A DNA stretch of 64,000 bases from Xenorhabdus poinarii G6 (GTDB lineage: Bacteria; Pseudomonadota; Gammaproteobacteria; Enterobacterales; Enterobacteriaceae), in NCBI RefSeq assembly GCF_000968175.1, contig NZ_FO704551.1, positions 1,302,001-1,366,000 of the forward strand, in the 5' to 3' direction. The position numbers and the translations under genes were made by a program. The first letter of the stretch is position 1. Each line of letters begins with the position of its first letter. Positions 1 to 10,081 of this stretch are shown piece by piece. The notes beneath the pieces were generated by a model. The model searched no databases. It saw only the letters and a program-made list of their open reading frames with translations, and was not told the DNA's origin.

Positions 1-89
1 CGATTAATCAAGCCATTCAGGCGATAGAAAAGCAGGTTCCTGACAGAATTGCTGCCCGACTGGATGCAGTGTTACCCAAGAGTGAATAA
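1..89 (+). CDS. plsX: Phosphate acyltransferase PlsX, C-terminal end only
   Basis: Only the last 28 codons or so are in the window; the frame runs from base 3 to a TAA at 87-89. The peptide ends with the motif AARLDAVLPKS, close to the E. coli PlsX C-terminus as I remember it. PlsX makes acyl-phosphate from acyl-ACP for phospholipid synthesis. It lies 6 bp before fabH, as in other enterobacteria, which supports the call despite the short fragment. Confidence 0.85.
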   Translation, partial: INQAIQAIEKQVPDRIAARLDAVLPKSE

Positions 90-95
90 GCATAA

Positions 96-1049
96 ATGTA
101 TACAAAAATCTTAGGTACGGGCAGTTATTTACCTGCTCAGGTGCGTACTAACGCAGATTTAGAAAAAATGGTCGACACGTCTGACGAGTGGATTGTCACG
201 CGGACAGGCATTCGCGAACGTCGTATTGCTGCTGAAGATGAAAATGTTGCAATTCTGGGGTTCAAAGCGGCTGAAAAGGCCATTGAAATGGCCGGTATCG
301 ATAAGACAGACATTGACTTAATCGTTGTCGCAACAACAAGTTCAACACATGCTTTTCCAAGTGCGGCGTGTCAAATTCAGCAGTTGTTGGGGATTCCGGG
401 TATTGCGGCGTTTGATGTTGCCGCGGCATGTGCTGGCTTTACTTACGCATTGAGCGTGGTCGATAAATTTATTAAAACTGGTGCGGCTAAACATGCATTG
501 GTTATCGGTTCTGACATTATTTCACGGGTTGTTGATCCGCAAGATCGCAGTACCGTTATTCTTTTTGGCGATGCTGCAGGGGCAATGGTCGTCGGAGCGT
601 CAGAAGAAGCCGGTATCCTATCCACACATCTTCATGCCGATGGTCGATATGGTGATTTACTGTCATTACCTCATCAAAGCCGGGTGAAATGTGATACGCC
701 CGACTATGTGACGATGGCGGGTAATGAAGTCTTTAAAGTGGCTGTTCGTGAATTAGCGAATATTGTTGATGAAACATTAGAGGCCAACAATTTAGTCCAT
801 TCTCAGCTTGATTGGTTGGTGCCTCATCAGGCGAACTTACGTATTATTTCGGCAACAGCCAAAAAATTAGATATGACCATGGATAAAGTGGTCGTTACTT
901 TGGATCGTCATGGCAATACCTCGGCAGCATCTGTTCCGACAGCATTCGATGAAGCGGTACGTGATGGGAGAATCCAACGCGGCCAACTGATTTTACTTGA
1001 AGCATTCGGCGGTGGCTTTACCTGGGGCTCAGCGCTAGTACGTTTTTAA
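96..1049 (+). CDS. fabH: Beta-ketoacyl-ACP synthase III
   Basis: FabH starts fatty acid synthesis by condensing acetyl-CoA with malonyl-ACP in the cytoplasm. The protein has 317 residues, the same as E. coli FabH. The triad is visible: Cys in [11 protein letters not shown] near residue 112, His in [10 protein letters not shown] near 244 and Asn in RHGNTSAAS near 274. It begins the fabH-fabD-fabG-acpP-fabF cluster directly after plsX. The start ATG gives the conserved [14 protein letters not shown]-terminus. Confidence 0.98.
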   Translation: MYTKILGTGSYLPAQVRTNADLEKMVDTSDEWIVTRTGIRERRIAAEDENVAILGFKAAEKAIEMAGIDKTDIDLIVVATTSSTHAFPSAACQIQQLLGIPGIAAFDVAAACAGFTYALSVVDKFIKTGAAKHALVIGSDIISRVVDPQDRSTVILFGDAAGAMVVGASEEAGILSTHLHADGRYGDLLSLPHQSRVKCDTPDYVTMAGNEVFKVAVRELANIVDETLEANNLVHSQLDWLVPHQANLRIISATAKKLDMTMDKVVVTLDRHGNTSAASVPTAFDEAVRDGRIQRGQLILLEAFGGGFTWGSALVRF

Positions 1050-1067
1050 TTCAACAGGAAAATAGAC

Positions 1068-1997
1068 ATGTCTGATTTTGCAATGGTGTTTCCCGGTCAG
1101 GGTTCTCAATCTCTGGGTATGTTGGCAGATTTAGCCGCAGAATTTCCACAGGTTGAACAGACGTTCGCAGAGGCTTCTGCGGTTTTGGGATATGATTTAT
1201 GGGCATTAGTTCAACACGGCCCAACAGAAGAACTGAACAAAACCTGGAAAACCCAACCGGCGTTGTTGGCAGCTTCCGTCGCAGTTTGGCGAGTATGGCA
1301 GGAAAAAGAGGGTAAAGCGCCTTCCATCATGGCGGGTCATAGTCTTGGTGAATATTCTGCGCTGGTCTGTGCTGGTGTGATTGAGTTCCAGCAAGCCATT
1401 AAACTGGTTGAATTGCGTGGAAAACTGATGCAGGAAGCCGTACCCGAAGGGCAAGGCGCAATGTATGCCATTATCGGTTTAGATAATGACTCTATTGTAA
1501 AGGCATGTGAAGAATCAGCACAGGGTCAAGTCGTTTCACCGGTTAATTTTAATTCACCGGGGCAAGTTGTTATCGCGGGTGAAAAAGAGGCAGTAGAACG
1601 GGCTGGCGCTGCATGTAAAGCCGCGGGCGCCAAACGAGCGTTACCGTTATCTGTCAGTGTGCCTTCACATTGCGCGCTGATGAAGCCTGCGGCTGAGCGA
1701 TTGGCGGCTGCACTGCAAGACGTTGTGTTTAGCACGCCTCGATTCCCCGTAGTGAATAATGTTGATGTCAAAGTCGCAACATCTGCTGACGCGATTCGAG
1801 ACGCTTTGGTTCGTCAGTTGTATAATCCTGTACGCTGGACAGAATCTGTTGAATATATTGCAGAGCAAGGCATCCAACAATTGTTGGAAATCGGGCCAGG
1901 TAAAGTGCTTACTGGGTTAACGAAACGTATTGTTGATACTTTAAGTGCTGTAGCAGTAAATGATGTATCATCACTCACAGTTGCTCTGAATAAATGA
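1068..1997 (+). CDS. fabD: Malonyl-CoA:ACP transacylase
   Basis: FabD loads malonyl groups from CoA onto ACP, supplying the extender unit for elongation. It has 309 residues, the usual length. The nucleophile Ser lies in GHSLGEYSAL near residue 92, the N-terminal glycine turn is FPGQGSQ, and the His of VPSHCALM lies near 200. It follows fabH by 18 bp and runs up to fabG, consistent with one operon. Confidence 0.98.
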   Translation: MSDFAMVFPGQGSQSLGMLADLAAEFPQVEQTFAEASAVLGYDLWALVQHGPTEELNKTWKTQPALLAASVAVWRVWQEKEGKAPSIMAGHSLGEYSALVCAGVIEFQQAIKLVELRGKLMQEAVPEGQGAMYAIIGLDNDSIVKACEESAQGQVVSPVNFNSPGQVVIAGEKEAVERAGAACKAAGAKRALPLSVSVPSHCALMKPAAERLAAALQDVVFSTPRFPVVNNVDVKVATSADAIRDALVRQLYNPVRWTESVEYIAEQGIQQLLEIGPGKVLTGLTKRIVDTLSAVAVNDVSSLTVALNK

Positions 1998-2008
1998 CTG
2001 AGGAAAAC

Positions 2009-2743
2009 ATGAGCTTTGATGGAAAAATTGCATTGGTCACGGGCGCTAGCCGTGGTATAGGTCGCGCAATAGCAGAGTTATTAGCTGAACGTGGTGCATG
2101 TGTTGTTGGCACTGCAACCAGCGAGAAGGGTGCTGAAGCAATCAGTGTTTTTCTTGGTAACAAAGGAAAAGGTTTTGTACTGAATGTCACAAATTCAGAA
2201 TCCATTGAGAATACACTCTCGAATATTCGTGCTGAATTTGGTGAAATAGACATTTTAGTGAATAATGCAGGCATCACTCGTGATAACTTGTTGATGCGCA
2301 TGAAAGATGATGAGTGGCAAGATATTATTGACACGAATCTTTCTTCGATTTTTCGTCTGTCAAAAGCAGTAATGCGAGCTATGATGAAAAAACGTTATGG
2401 ACGTATTATTTCCATTGGCTCTGTCGTTGGAACGATGGGAAATGCGGGACAGGCGAATTACACGGCAGCGAAAGCAGGAGTGATTGGTTTTAGTAAATCA
2501 CTGGCTCGTGAAGTCGCTTCTCGTGGCATCACCGTCAACGTTGTTGCACCTGGTTTTATTGAAACCGATATGACCAGAGCGTTGACAGACGAACAACGTG
2601 CGGGTATTTCTGCTGCAATTCCTGCTAATCGTCTTGGTGATGCAAAAGAAATTGCCAGTGCTGTAGCGTTTCTTGCTTCTGACGAGGCCGCTTACATCAC
2701 GGGTGAAACATTGCATGTCAATGGTGGCATGTACATGGTCTAA
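2009..2743 (+). CDS. fabG: 3-oxoacyl-ACP reductase
   Basis: FabG is the NADPH-dependent reductase of fatty acid elongation. It is a classical short-chain dehydrogenase: GASRGIG nucleotide-binding motif, NNAG, and the Ser-Tyr-Lys triad ending in YTAAKAG. I chose the ATG at 2009 rather than the in-frame ATG at 1994. The 2009 start has the ribosome site GAGGAAAAC in front, gives MSFDGKIALVTG and yields 244 residues, the E. coli length. The upstream ATG would overlap the fabD stop. Confidence 0.97.
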   Translation: MSFDGKIALVTGASRGIGRAIAELLAERGACVVGTATSEKGAEAISVFLGNKGKGFVLNVTNSESIENTLSNIRAEFGEIDILVNNAGITRDNLLMRMKDDEWQDIIDTNLSSIFRLSKAVMRAMMKKRYGRIISIGSVVGTMGNAGQANYTAAKAGVIGFSKSLAREVASRGITVNVVAPGFIETDMTRALTDEQRAGISAAIPANRLGDAKEIASAVAFLASDEAAYITGETLHVNGGMYMV

Positions 2744-2893
2744 AAATGAGCGAACACTTTGTTTTTGATGTATTTTTTATACAAAAAAAACAGATTGTGG
2801 TTCGACCAGCCGGGATTTGGTTGCATCTTTTCCTGTATTTTATAAACTACGAAAACCATCGCAAAAGCGAGTTTTGATAGGAAATTAAATAGT

Positions 2894-3130
2894 ATGAGCA
2901 CTATCGACGAACGCGTTAAGAAAATCATCGTTGAACAACTGGGTGTTAAAGAGGAAGAAGTTGTGAACACAGCTTCATTTGTTGATGACTTGGGCGCTGA
3001 TTCTCTTGACACAGTTGAACTGGTAATGGCTCTGGAAGAAGAGTTCGATATCGAGATCCCAGACGAAGAAGCTGAAAAAATCACTACAGTTCAGGCTGCT
3101 ATTGACTACGTTGAAAACGCAGGTAAATAA
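2894..3130 (+). CDS. acpP: Acyl carrier protein
   Basis: This 78-residue acidic protein carries growing acyl chains on phosphopantetheine attached to the Ser of the GADSLDT motif near residue 37. Sequence and length match enterobacterial AcpP almost throughout. A 150 bp gap after fabG probably holds its own strong promoter, as known in E. coli. A hairpin terminator follows. Confidence 0.98.
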   Translation: MSTIDERVKKIIVEQLGVKEEEVVNTASFVDDLGADSLDTVELVMALEEEFDIEIPDEEAEKITTVQAAIDYVENAGK

Positions 3131-3142
3131 GCACACATACCT

Positions 3143-3170
3143 AGGCGGTCGTTCGACCGCCTATGTTTTT
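3143..3170 (+). terminator. Hairpin terminator or attenuator after acpP
   Basis: AGGCGGTC and GACCGCCT form a perfect 8 bp stem with a GTTC loop, followed by a T-rich run ending in TTTTT. It lies between acpP and fabF and could lower fabF expression relative to the very abundant ACP. Confidence 0.75.
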
Positions 3171-3204
3171 CGTCCTAAATTTTTTCCCTCCCTGGAGGAT
3201 AACC

Positions 3205-4446
3205 GTGTCTAAGCGTCGAGTAGTCGTGACCGGACTAGGCATGTTATCTCCTGTCGGCAATACAGTAGAATCTTCTTGGAATGCTGTTTGTGCCGGACAG
3301 AGTGGTATCGGCCTTATCGAACATTTTGACACCGCTAACCATGCAACCAAGTTTGCAGGCGTGGTGAAGAATTTTAATCATGAAGAGTTCAATATTTCGC
3401 GCAAAGAAGCACGAAAAATGGATCTTTTCATTCAATATGGTATTGCTGCGGGCAAACAAGCGATTGAAGATGCAGGAATCGAAGTAACAGAAGCCAATGC
3501 TAGCCGCTTTGGTGCTGCTATTGGTTCTGGTATTGGTGGCTTGGGCCTGATTGAAGAAAGTCACAGTACACTGTTATCGGTAGGTCCTCGTAGGGTTAGC
3601 CCATTCTTTGTACCTTCAACCATCATCAATATGGTGGCAGGTCATTTGAGTATTATGTACGGTTTGCGTGGCCCGAGCATTTCCATTGCGACTGCCTGTA
3701 CTTCTGGCGTACATAATATTGGCCATGCAGCGCGCATCATTGCTTATAATGATGCCGACATTATGCTGGCAGGTGGTGCAGAAAAAGCAAGTACAGATCT
3801 TGGTGTCGCCGGATTTGGCGCTGCGCGTTCATTGTCAACCCGTAATGACGATCCTCAAGGTGCAAGCCGTCCTTGGGATAAAGCGCGTGATGGTTTTGTT
3901 CTGGGCGATGGTGCAGGAATTGTCGTTCTTGAAGAATATGAACACGCGAAAAGACGTGGTGCAAAAATCTATGCTGAAATTATTGGTTTTGGCATGAGTA
4001 GCGATGCTTACCATATGACATCACCGCCTGAAGACGGTGCGGGTGCTGCTTTAGCAATGCAGAATGCTTTGAATGATGCGGGAATTTCACCAGAACAGGT
4101 GGGTTATATCAACGCTCATGGCACGTCAACACCTGCTGGTGATTTGGCAGAAGCGAATGCGATTGAGTCTGTTTTTGGTCAGAATACTAAAGTATTAGTG
4201 AGTTCAACTAAATCCATGACCGGCCATTTATTGGGTGCTGCGGGAGCGGTTGAATCCATTTTCACGATTCTTTCTCTGCGTGATCAGATCGTTCCTCCAA
4301 CGATTAACCTGGAGAATCAAGATGAGAACTGTCATTTGGATTTAGTTCCGGGTAAAGCGCGTAAAGTTGAAGGAATGGAGTATGCGTTGTGCAACTCTTT
4401 CGGCTTCGGTGGCACCAACGGGTCATTGATTTTCCGTAAGATCTAA
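3205..4446 (+). CDS. fabF: Beta-ketoacyl-ACP synthase II
   Basis: FabF elongates acyl-ACP chains and tunes membrane fluidity through cis-vaccenate formation. Catalytic Cys lies in [12 protein letters not shown], with the two His residues in [11 protein letters not shown] and [11 protein letters not shown]. The start is taken as GTG at 3205, preceded by GGAGG. It gives [10 protein letters not shown] and 413 residues, the E. coli length, whereas the longer frame from 3163 would begin inside the upstream terminator. Confidence 0.97.
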   Translation: MSKRRVVVTGLGMLSPVGNTVESSWNAVCAGQSGIGLIEHFDTANHATKFAGVVKNFNHEEFNISRKEARKMDLFIQYGIAAGKQAIEDAGIEVTEANASRFGAAIGSGIGGLGLIEESHSTLLSVGPRRVSPFFVPSTIINMVAGHLSIMYGLRGPSISIATACTSGVHNIGHAARIIAYNDADIMLAGGAEKASTDLGVAGFGAARSLSTRNDDPQGASRPWDKARDGFVLGDGAGIVVLEEYEHAKRRGAKIYAEIIGFGMSSDAYHMTSPPEDGAGAALAMQNALNDAGISPEQVGYINAHGTSTPAGDLAEANAIESVFGQNTKVLVSSTKSMTGHLLGAAGAVESIFTILSLRDQIVPPTINLENQDENCHLDLVPGKARKVEGMEYALCNSFGFGGTNGSLIFRKI

Positions 4447-4467
4447 AATCACCGTGTCTTTATCAGA

Positions 4468-4495
4468 AGCCTCAACACATGTTGAGGCTTTTTTT
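4468..4495 (+). terminator. Rho-independent terminator of the fab cluster
   Basis: AGCCTCAAC and GTTGAGGCT form a 9 bp stem with an ACAT loop, followed by seven T residues. It ends the fab transcript before pabC, which has a separate upstream region of about 150 bp. Confidence 0.9.
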
Positions 4496-4645
4496 ATACC
4501 TGTTTTTATGAGGGTGATTTTAGGAGGATTCGTTTTCGGTGAATTGTTTTTATATGGTTTTTTGCACTGCAAAGACACCTATACTATGATAACGCGCCTC
4601 ACTGGCTGAGATATTCATGCTTTTTATCAAAAATAAGAAATTAAG

Positions 4646-5473
4646 ATGACGTATTGGATTAATGGTAATCAGTGCGATTACTTACCTGTTAATGATCGTG
4701 CGGTACAATTTGGTGATGGCTGTTTTACGACCATCAGAGTTGAACAAGAGTTACCAGCCTTGCTGCCTTCGCACATAAAACGGTTACAGAAAGGTGTTGA
4801 AAAATTGTTTATGCCCGCACCGGATTGGTCTCAGCTTGAATCCCATATCAAACAGGCTGCAAGAGGCTGTGAGCGTGGTGTTTTGAAAGTGATTCTCTCC
4901 AGGGGCACTGGCGGCCGTGGTTATGGTATTGCCGACACGACAGGGCCGACCCAGATCCTGTCTTTAAGTCCATATCCAGAACACTATATTACTCAGCGTC
5001 AAGCCGGTATTTCATTGGTTCTTAGTCCCATTTCAGTGGGCATTAATCCTTATTTGGCGGGTATTAAACACTTAAACCGTTTGGAACAAGTTCTGATTAA
5101 ACAGTTTATTGAACAATCCAAGGCAGATGAAGCATTGGTACTTGATAGTGATGGGCGGTTAGTTGAATGCTGTACGGCTAATATTTTCTGGCGAAAAGGG
5201 AAAAAGGTTTATACGCCAGCGCTAAACCAAAGTGGTGTTGAGGGTGTCATGAGGCAAAGGATCATCGAATTATTGGCCGAAAGTGATTATCACTTATCAT
5301 GTGTCATGCGTTATCCGGAAGCTTTGGCACATGCAGATGAAGTGATTATCTGTAATTCTTTATTGCCGGTGATCCCGGTAAATCGAATTCAAGCACATAA
5401 AAATCAACTTGTGTGGAAATACCAATCAAGAGAGTTGCACGAATATTTATTACCTGGATGCTTAATCGCCTAG
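4646..5473 (+). CDS. pabC: Aminodeoxychorismate lyase
   Basis: PabC is a PLP enzyme of the class IV aminotransferase fold that splits aminodeoxychorismate into p-aminobenzoate and pyruvate for folate synthesis. The N-terminus (MTYWINGNQ, then DRAVQFGDGCFTT) and the PLP-lysine region (GIKHLNRLEQ) are typical. The length, 275 residues, is close to E. coli PabC. It stands between fabF and mltG as in E. coli. Confidence 0.95.
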   Translation: MTYWINGNQCDYLPVNDRAVQFGDGCFTTIRVEQELPALLPSHIKRLQKGVEKLFMPAPDWSQLESHIKQAARGCERGVLKVILSRGTGGRGYGIADTTGPTQILSLSPYPEHYITQRQAGISLVLSPISVGINPYLAGIKHLNRLEQVLIKQFIEQSKADEALVLDSDGRLVECCTANIFWRKGKKVYTPALNQSGVEGVMRQRIIELLAESDYHLSCVMRYPEALAHADEVIICNSLLPVIPVNRIQAHKNQLVWKYQSRELHEYLLPGCLIA

Positions 5474-5531
5474 CGGTTGAGTCTTCATGAGTGAAGCACA
5501 ACATTGACGTATGAATAGAAGTGGTGACCGA

Positions 5532-6557
5532 ATGAAACTAAAAAAGCGCATTTTCATTCTGCCCGGATTAATGATTTTAATCGCACTGATCGTCTTTTTA
5601 TCTTTCATAAAGAAGATAGAAAATTTCGCAGATCAAGATATTAAACTCAATCAAGAGGTTATCTTCACGGTGCCGGCGGGAAGCGGCCGCGCTGGTCTGG
5701 AGGCTTTACTGATCCAGCATAAGCTTATTGAAGATAATCAATTGTTGCCGTGGTTATTCCGATGGAAGCCGGAGTTGGCAAAATTTAAGGCGGGCACTTA
5801 CCGTTTACAAAAAGGGATGTCTTTAAAATCGGTCTTGCAACTGTTTGCCAGTGGTAAAGAAACGCAGTTTTCCATTCGTTTTGTCGAAGGCAGTCGTCTT
5901 TCTGATTGGTCAAAAATAGTGCAGAACGCACCGCATTTAAAGCATGACATGGAGAGTAAAACGCCTCAAGAATTACGTCAGGCTTTAGGGATGAACGAGG
6001 GAGAGCCGCTGGAAGGGTGGTTTTATCCCGATACTTATCTATATACAGCCGGTACGAGTGATGTGGAATTACTCAAGCGCGCTTATAACAAAATGAAAAC
6101 GGTTGTAGACCAGGAATGGGAAAACAGAGAAAAGGATTTGCCCTATAAGAATGCCTATGAAATGTTGATCATGGCTTCTATCATTGAGAAAGAGACCGCC
6201 ATTGAATCTGAACGCACGAAAGTCGCTTCGGTATTCGTGAATCGTCTCCGGTTAAAAATGAGATTACAAACTGATCCAACGGTGATTTATGGATTGGGAG
6301 ATAAATATACAGGGACGATTTTTCGCAGTAACCTCCATACCCTGACACCATACAATACCTATATGATTGATGGATTGCCACCAACGCCCATTGCTATGCC
6401 GGGTTTGGCTTCAATTAAAGCAGCAGCACATCCTGCTGTCACAAAGTACTTATATTTTGTCGCAAATGGTGATGGTGGCCATACATTCACGACGAATTTA
6501 GTAGAACATAATAAGGCGGTCAGTCTTTATCGCCAAAGGTTAAAGCAGAGTAAATGA
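5532..6557 (+). CDS. mltG: Endolytic murein transglycosylase
   Basis: MltG (YceG) cuts nascent glycan strands at the inner membrane and is thought to terminate peptidoglycan chains. One N-terminal membrane helix (about residues 6-26) is followed by a periplasmic domain with the catalytic Glu in [10 protein letters not shown] and the conserved [11 protein letters not shown] segment. I prefer the ATG at 5532 (341 residues, MKLKKRIF) because it matches the family length; the in-frame ATG at 5511 would add seven residues. The stop overlaps tmk by 4 bp. Confidence 0.93.
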   Translation: MKLKKRIFILPGLMILIALIVFLSFIKKIENFADQDIKLNQEVIFTVPAGSGRAGLEALLIQHKLIEDNQLLPWLFRWKPELAKFKAGTYRLQKGMSLKSVLQLFASGKETQFSIRFVEGSRLSDWSKIVQNAPHLKHDMESKTPQELRQALGMNEGEPLEGWFYPDTYLYTAGTSDVELLKRAYNKMKTVVDQEWENREKDLPYKNAYEMLIMASIIEKETAIESERTKVASVFVNRLRLKMRLQTDPTVIYGLGDKYTGTIFRSNLHTLTPYNTYMIDGLPPTPIAMPGLASIKAAAHPAVTKYLYFVANGDGGHTFTTNLVEHNKAVSLYRQRLKQSK

Positions 6558-7195
6558 ACAGCAAATTTATTGTAATTGAAGGGCTTGAGGGTGCGGGGAA
6601 AACAACCGCAATCCAAACTGTGGTTGAAACTTTGAAGCAGTATGGTCTTTCTGATTTAACCCTGACCCGCGAACCGGGGGGAACGCCATTAGCGGAAAAA
6701 CTACGTAGGCTGATTAAACAAGGCATTGAGGGCGAAGTGCTGACGGATAAAGCCGAAGTATTGATGTTATATGCTGCCAGAGTTCAATTGGTAGAAAATA
6801 TTATCAAACCGGCTTTATCTCGGGGAACTTGGGTTATTGGTGATCGCCATGATCTCTCTTCCCAGGCCTATCAGGGAGGAGGCAGAGGCATTGATCAGCA
6901 TTTGCTGGCATCATTACGCGAAGCTGCATTAGGTGATTTCCAGCCAGACTTAACCCTTTATCTTGATTTGCCGCCAGAAGTGGGGTTACAGCGGGCTCGT
7001 GAGAGGGGAGAATTGGATCGTATAGAAAAAGAATCCTTAGACTTCTTTGACCGAACCCGTACAAGGTATCTTGAACTTGTGGCAAAAGATAGCAGTATCA
7101 AAACCATTGATGCCACTCAGCCGCTGGAAAACGTGCAGGATAACATTCGTAGCACCTTACTTCATTGGTTAAAAGAACAGGAAACAGTGGCATGA
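6554..7195 (+). CDS. tmk: Thymidylate kinase
   Basis: Tmk phosphorylates dTMP to dTDP. The P-loop GLEGAGKTT lies at residues 9-17, the DRY-like substrate motif appears as [16 protein letters not shown], and the length is 213 residues. Its ATGA start overlaps the mltG stop, and its own stop overlaps the holB start in the same way, so mltG-tmk-holB look translationally coupled. Confidence 0.97.
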   Translation: MNSKFIVIEGLEGAGKTTAIQTVVETLKQYGLSDLTLTREPGGTPLAEKLRRLIKQGIEGEVLTDKAEVLMLYAARVQLVENIIKPALSRGTWVIGDRHDLSSQAYQGGGRGIDQHLLASLREAALGDFQPDLTLYLDLPPEVGLQRARERGELDRIEKESLDFFDRTRTRYLELVAKDSSIKTIDATQPLENVQDNIRSTLLHWLKEQETVA

Positions 7196-8190
7196 ATTGG
7201 TATCCGTGGCTCAATCACGCCTATCGTCAGTTAGTTGAATTCCATCAACAGGGACGTGGGCATCATACTATTTTGCTGCATGCGTATGCAGGAATGGGGG
7301 CGGATGCACTGTCGTATGGTTTGAGTCGCTGGTTAATGTGCCAGAATAAACAGGGGATTAAAAGCTGTGGCAAATGCCACGGCTGCCATTTAATGTTGGC
7401 GGAAACCCACTCTGACTGGCATGTCCTGACGGCTGAAAAGGGAAAAAATATCATTGGCGTGGATGCGGTGCGTCAGCTCAATGAGAAGCTCTATGAATAT
7501 TCTCAGCAAGGCGGAGCGAAGATTGTTTGGATACCCTCTGCAGAATCTCTGACAGAGGCGGCGTCTAACGCTTTGTTGAAAACATTAGAAGAACCTCTTA
7601 AGAACACCTATTTTCTCTTGCAATGCCAGAGTCCTGTCAATTTGCTGGCAACATTGCGTAGCCGTTGTTTTTACTATTTTGTGCCAGTACCGGCAACTTC
7701 AATAGGGCTTCATTGGTTGCAAAATCAGCTTCCGGCGTGCTCTTCGCTGGAGGTACAAACCGCACTTAAGCTTTCTCAGGGCGCGCCATTAGCGGCGCAG
7801 AAGCTACTTCAGACTGAAAAATGGCAACAAAGAAATTCGCTTTGCCAGGCGATTGAACAAGCGTTGCATAAATGTGATACCCTGTCACTTTTACCCTTGT
7901 TAAATCGTGATGATGTCCAGCAATCACTGCATTGGCTGATTAGCTTATTATCCGATGCTGTGAAATGGCAGTGGCAGGCAGCAGATTACTGCGTTAACCA
8001 AGATCAGCAGGTTTTGATTCATTACCTTGCCTCTTCTCAATGTGCTGAAACGCTCTTACATGCAGTTGATGATTGGGTACACTGCCGTCACCAATTATTT
8101 TCTGTCATGGGCGTCAATCGGGAATTGTTGCTGACGGAACAATTACTCAATTGGGAAAGACAGTTTTGTCCTGCACAGTCACTTACTTAG
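7192..8190 (+). CDS. holB: DNA polymerase III delta-prime subunit
   Basis: Delta-prime is a rigid subunit of the clamp loader. It has an AAA+-like fold with a degenerate P-loop (YAGMGADAL), a zinc module with Cys residues in [12 protein letters not shown], and the sensor-like segment [11 protein letters not shown]. The start ATG at 7192 overlaps the tmk stop and gives MNWYPWL, like E. coli HolB. The length is 332 residues. Confidence 0.95.
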   Translation: MNWYPWLNHAYRQLVEFHQQGRGHHTILLHAYAGMGADALSYGLSRWLMCQNKQGIKSCGKCHGCHLMLAETHSDWHVLTAEKGKNIIGVDAVRQLNEKLYEYSQQGGAKIVWIPSAESLTEAASNALLKTLEEPLKNTYFLLQCQSPVNLLATLRSRCFYYFVPVPATSIGLHWLQNQLPACSSLEVQTALKLSQGAPLAAQKLLQTEKWQQRNSLCQAIEQALHKCDTLSLLPLLNRDDVQQSLHWLISLLSDAVKWQWQAADYCVNQDQQVLIHYLASSQCAETLLHAVDDWVHCRHQLFSVMGVNRELLLTEQLLNWERQFCPAQSLT

Positions 8191-8203
8191 ATACGAGCAT
8201 ATT

Positions 8204-8989
8204 ATGTTTTTAGTTGATTCGCATTGTCATCTCGATTGCCTTGATTATGAAACGTTACACAAAAGTGTCGATGATGTTGTGGCGAAAGCCGCAGAGCGGG
8301 ATGTGAAATACATGTTGGCAGTGGCAACGACGTTGCCGGGTTTCCGTCAAATGAAGGACTTGATAGGGAAACGAGAAAACGTCGCCTATTCCTGTGGTAT
8401 TCATCCATTGAATTTGGATGAAGGTTACGATTTCGCCGCGCTTGCCCAGCTGGCGGCAGATGAAGATGTTGTCGCTCTAGGGGAAACGGGGCTGGATTAT
8501 TACTATCAGAAAGAAAATGCTGAACTGCAGAGAACGTCATTCCGTGAGCATATCCGTATTGGCCGTGAATTCAATAAGCCCGTGATTGTCCATACCCGTG
8601 AAGCAAGGGACGATACCTTGATGATATTACGGGAAGAAAAAGTACAAGAATGTGGTGGTGTGCTGCACTGTTTCACGGAGGATAAAGAAACCGCTAAGGC
8701 CTTGCTGGATTTAGGTTTTTATATCTCTTTTTCGGGCATTGTTACGTTCCGTAATGCTGAGCAGATCCGTGAAGCCGCAAGGTTTGTTCCACTTGATCGC
8801 ATTCTGGTCGAAACTGATTCACCTTATCTGGCACCGGTTCCTCATCGCGGCAAGCAGAATCAACCGGCTTATGTACGTGATGTTGCTGAATATATGGCAA
8901 CGTTGAAAGGTGTTAGTATTGATGAATTAGCCGCAGTGACAACGCGAAATTTCTGTGAATTATTTCATATCGATCTTAAAGAAAATTAA
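8204..8989 (+). CDS. ycfH: TatD-family metal-dependent hydrolase (YcfH-like)
   Basis: A 261-residue TIM-barrel hydrolase. Metal ligands are visible as the N-terminal HCHLD (DSHCHLDCLD), Glu in GETGLDYYY, His in VIVHTREA, His in GVLHCFT and Asp in ETDSPYL. The family includes 3'-5' exonucleases and D-aminoacyl-tRNA deacylases; the exact substrate of YcfH is uncertain. It sits directly after holB, as in E. coli. Confidence 0.93.
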   Translation: MFLVDSHCHLDCLDYETLHKSVDDVVAKAAERDVKYMLAVATTLPGFRQMKDLIGKRENVAYSCGIHPLNLDEGYDFAALAQLAADEDVVALGETGLDYYYQKENAELQRTSFREHIRIGREFNKPVIVHTREARDDTLMILREEKVQECGGVLHCFTEDKETAKALLDLGFYISFSGIVTFRNAEQIREAARFVPLDRILVETDSPYLAPVPHRGKQNQPAYVRDVAEYMATLKGVSIDELAAVTTRNFCELFHIDLKEN

Positions 8990-9105
8990 GATAGCTATTC
9001 ACATTGTCTATTGTAAGTACCAGTATACGGGATTAGGGTTAACATCGGAATCCAATCTCTATCGTTAATCATTGTTAATCTTTTAGGATAAAAAGGAGAA
9101 GCAAG

Positions 9106-9456
9106 ATGGCAGAAGAAACTATTTTCAGTAAAATCATTCGCCGTGAAATTCCGGCGGATATTATTTATCAGGATGATTTGGTCACCGCATTCCGCGATAT
9201 TTCCCCTCAAGCACCAACACATATTTTGATCATACCTAATGTGCTGATCCCGACAGTTAATGATGTGACTGCGGATCATGAAATTGCGTTGGGACGTCTA
9301 TTTACAGTTGCGGCGAAAATAGCAAAAGAAGAAGGTATTGAAGAAGATGGTTACCGGTTGATCATGAATTGTAACCGTCATTCAGGGCAGGAAGTCTTCC
9401 ATATTCATATGCACCTGGTGGGTGGGCGTCCATTGGGACCGCTATTGGCATTATAA
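9106..9456 (+). CDS. hinT: HIT-family purine nucleoside phosphoramidase
   Basis: HinT hydrolyses AMP-lysine and other purine nucleoside phosphoramidates. The protein has 116 residues, with the histidine triad in HIHMHLVGG near the C-terminus and the N-terminal [13 protein letters not shown] segment typical of the family. A clear AAGGAG ribosome site precedes the ATG. Gene order ycfH-hinT-lpoB is conserved. Confidence 0.96.
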   Translation: MAEETIFSKIIRREIPADIIYQDDLVTAFRDISPQAPTHILIIPNVLIPTVNDVTADHEIALGRLFTVAAKIAKEEGIEEDGYRLIMNCNRHSGQEVFHIHMHLVGGRPLGPLLAL

Positions 9457-9511
9457 TCAAACCTAATTGATGAGTATCGGTACAAGATAGCGATGTAACT
9501 GGAGTCAGTTA

Positions 9512-10081
9512 ATGAAAAGCATTCTCTTTGTTATGTTATCAGCCATGTTACTGGCAAGTTGTGTTATGCCGGTAACACAGCAACCTGCTCCTGTTACACC
9601 GACGGAGCCAGAGAAAAAATCGGAGCCGCCGGCAGAGCCATCAGAAAAGGTTCCTCAACCACCTAAAATTAAATCTATTCAATGGGATAGTATTGTTCAG
9701 CCATTGGTTGAGCAGATGGTCAATGCGAATGGTTTGGAAGCGGGAAAACGATTGCTTGTTGATTCGGTCAAGAACAACACGAATGGCTTATTGCAAACTC
9801 TGAAAGCGACCGATGCGATTACGGATGCAATCAGCAGTAAACAGGTTTTTCAGGTTGTACCGAAATCCCAGATCAATGCCGCCCGACGGGCACTGGGATT
9901 ATCATCGGAAGATAGCCTGGGGTTACGCAGCAAGTCTGTTGGGTTGGCGCGTTATTTAAATGCCGACTACGTTCTTTATTCCTTTGTTTCTAATCATCAT
10001 GATCAGCGTAATTTAGAGATGCAGTTAATGTTGGTTAAAACGGGCGAAATCCTTTGGTCTGGTCGTGGTGACGTTAACTAA
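9512..10081 (+). CDS. lpoB: Penicillin-binding protein 1B activator lipoprotein
   Basis: LpoB is an outer-membrane lipoprotein that reaches through the periplasm to activate PBP1B. A signal peptide ends in the lipobox LLASC (Cys near residue 17). It is followed by a Pro/Glu-rich linker, roughly residues 25-55, and a folded domain that ends in TGEILWSGRGDVN. It has 189 residues, somewhat shorter than E. coli LpoB, mainly in the linker. The stop overlaps thiK by 17 bp. Confidence 0.93.
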   Translation: MKSILFVMLSAMLLASCVMPVTQQPAPVTPTEPEKKSEPPAEPSEKVPQPPKIKSIQWDSIVQPLVEQMVNANGLEAGKRLLVDSVKNNTNGLLQTLKATDAITDAISSKQVFQVVPKSQINAARRALGLSSEDSLGLRSKSVGLARYLNADYVLYSFVSNHHDQRNLEMQLMLVKTGEILWSGRGDVN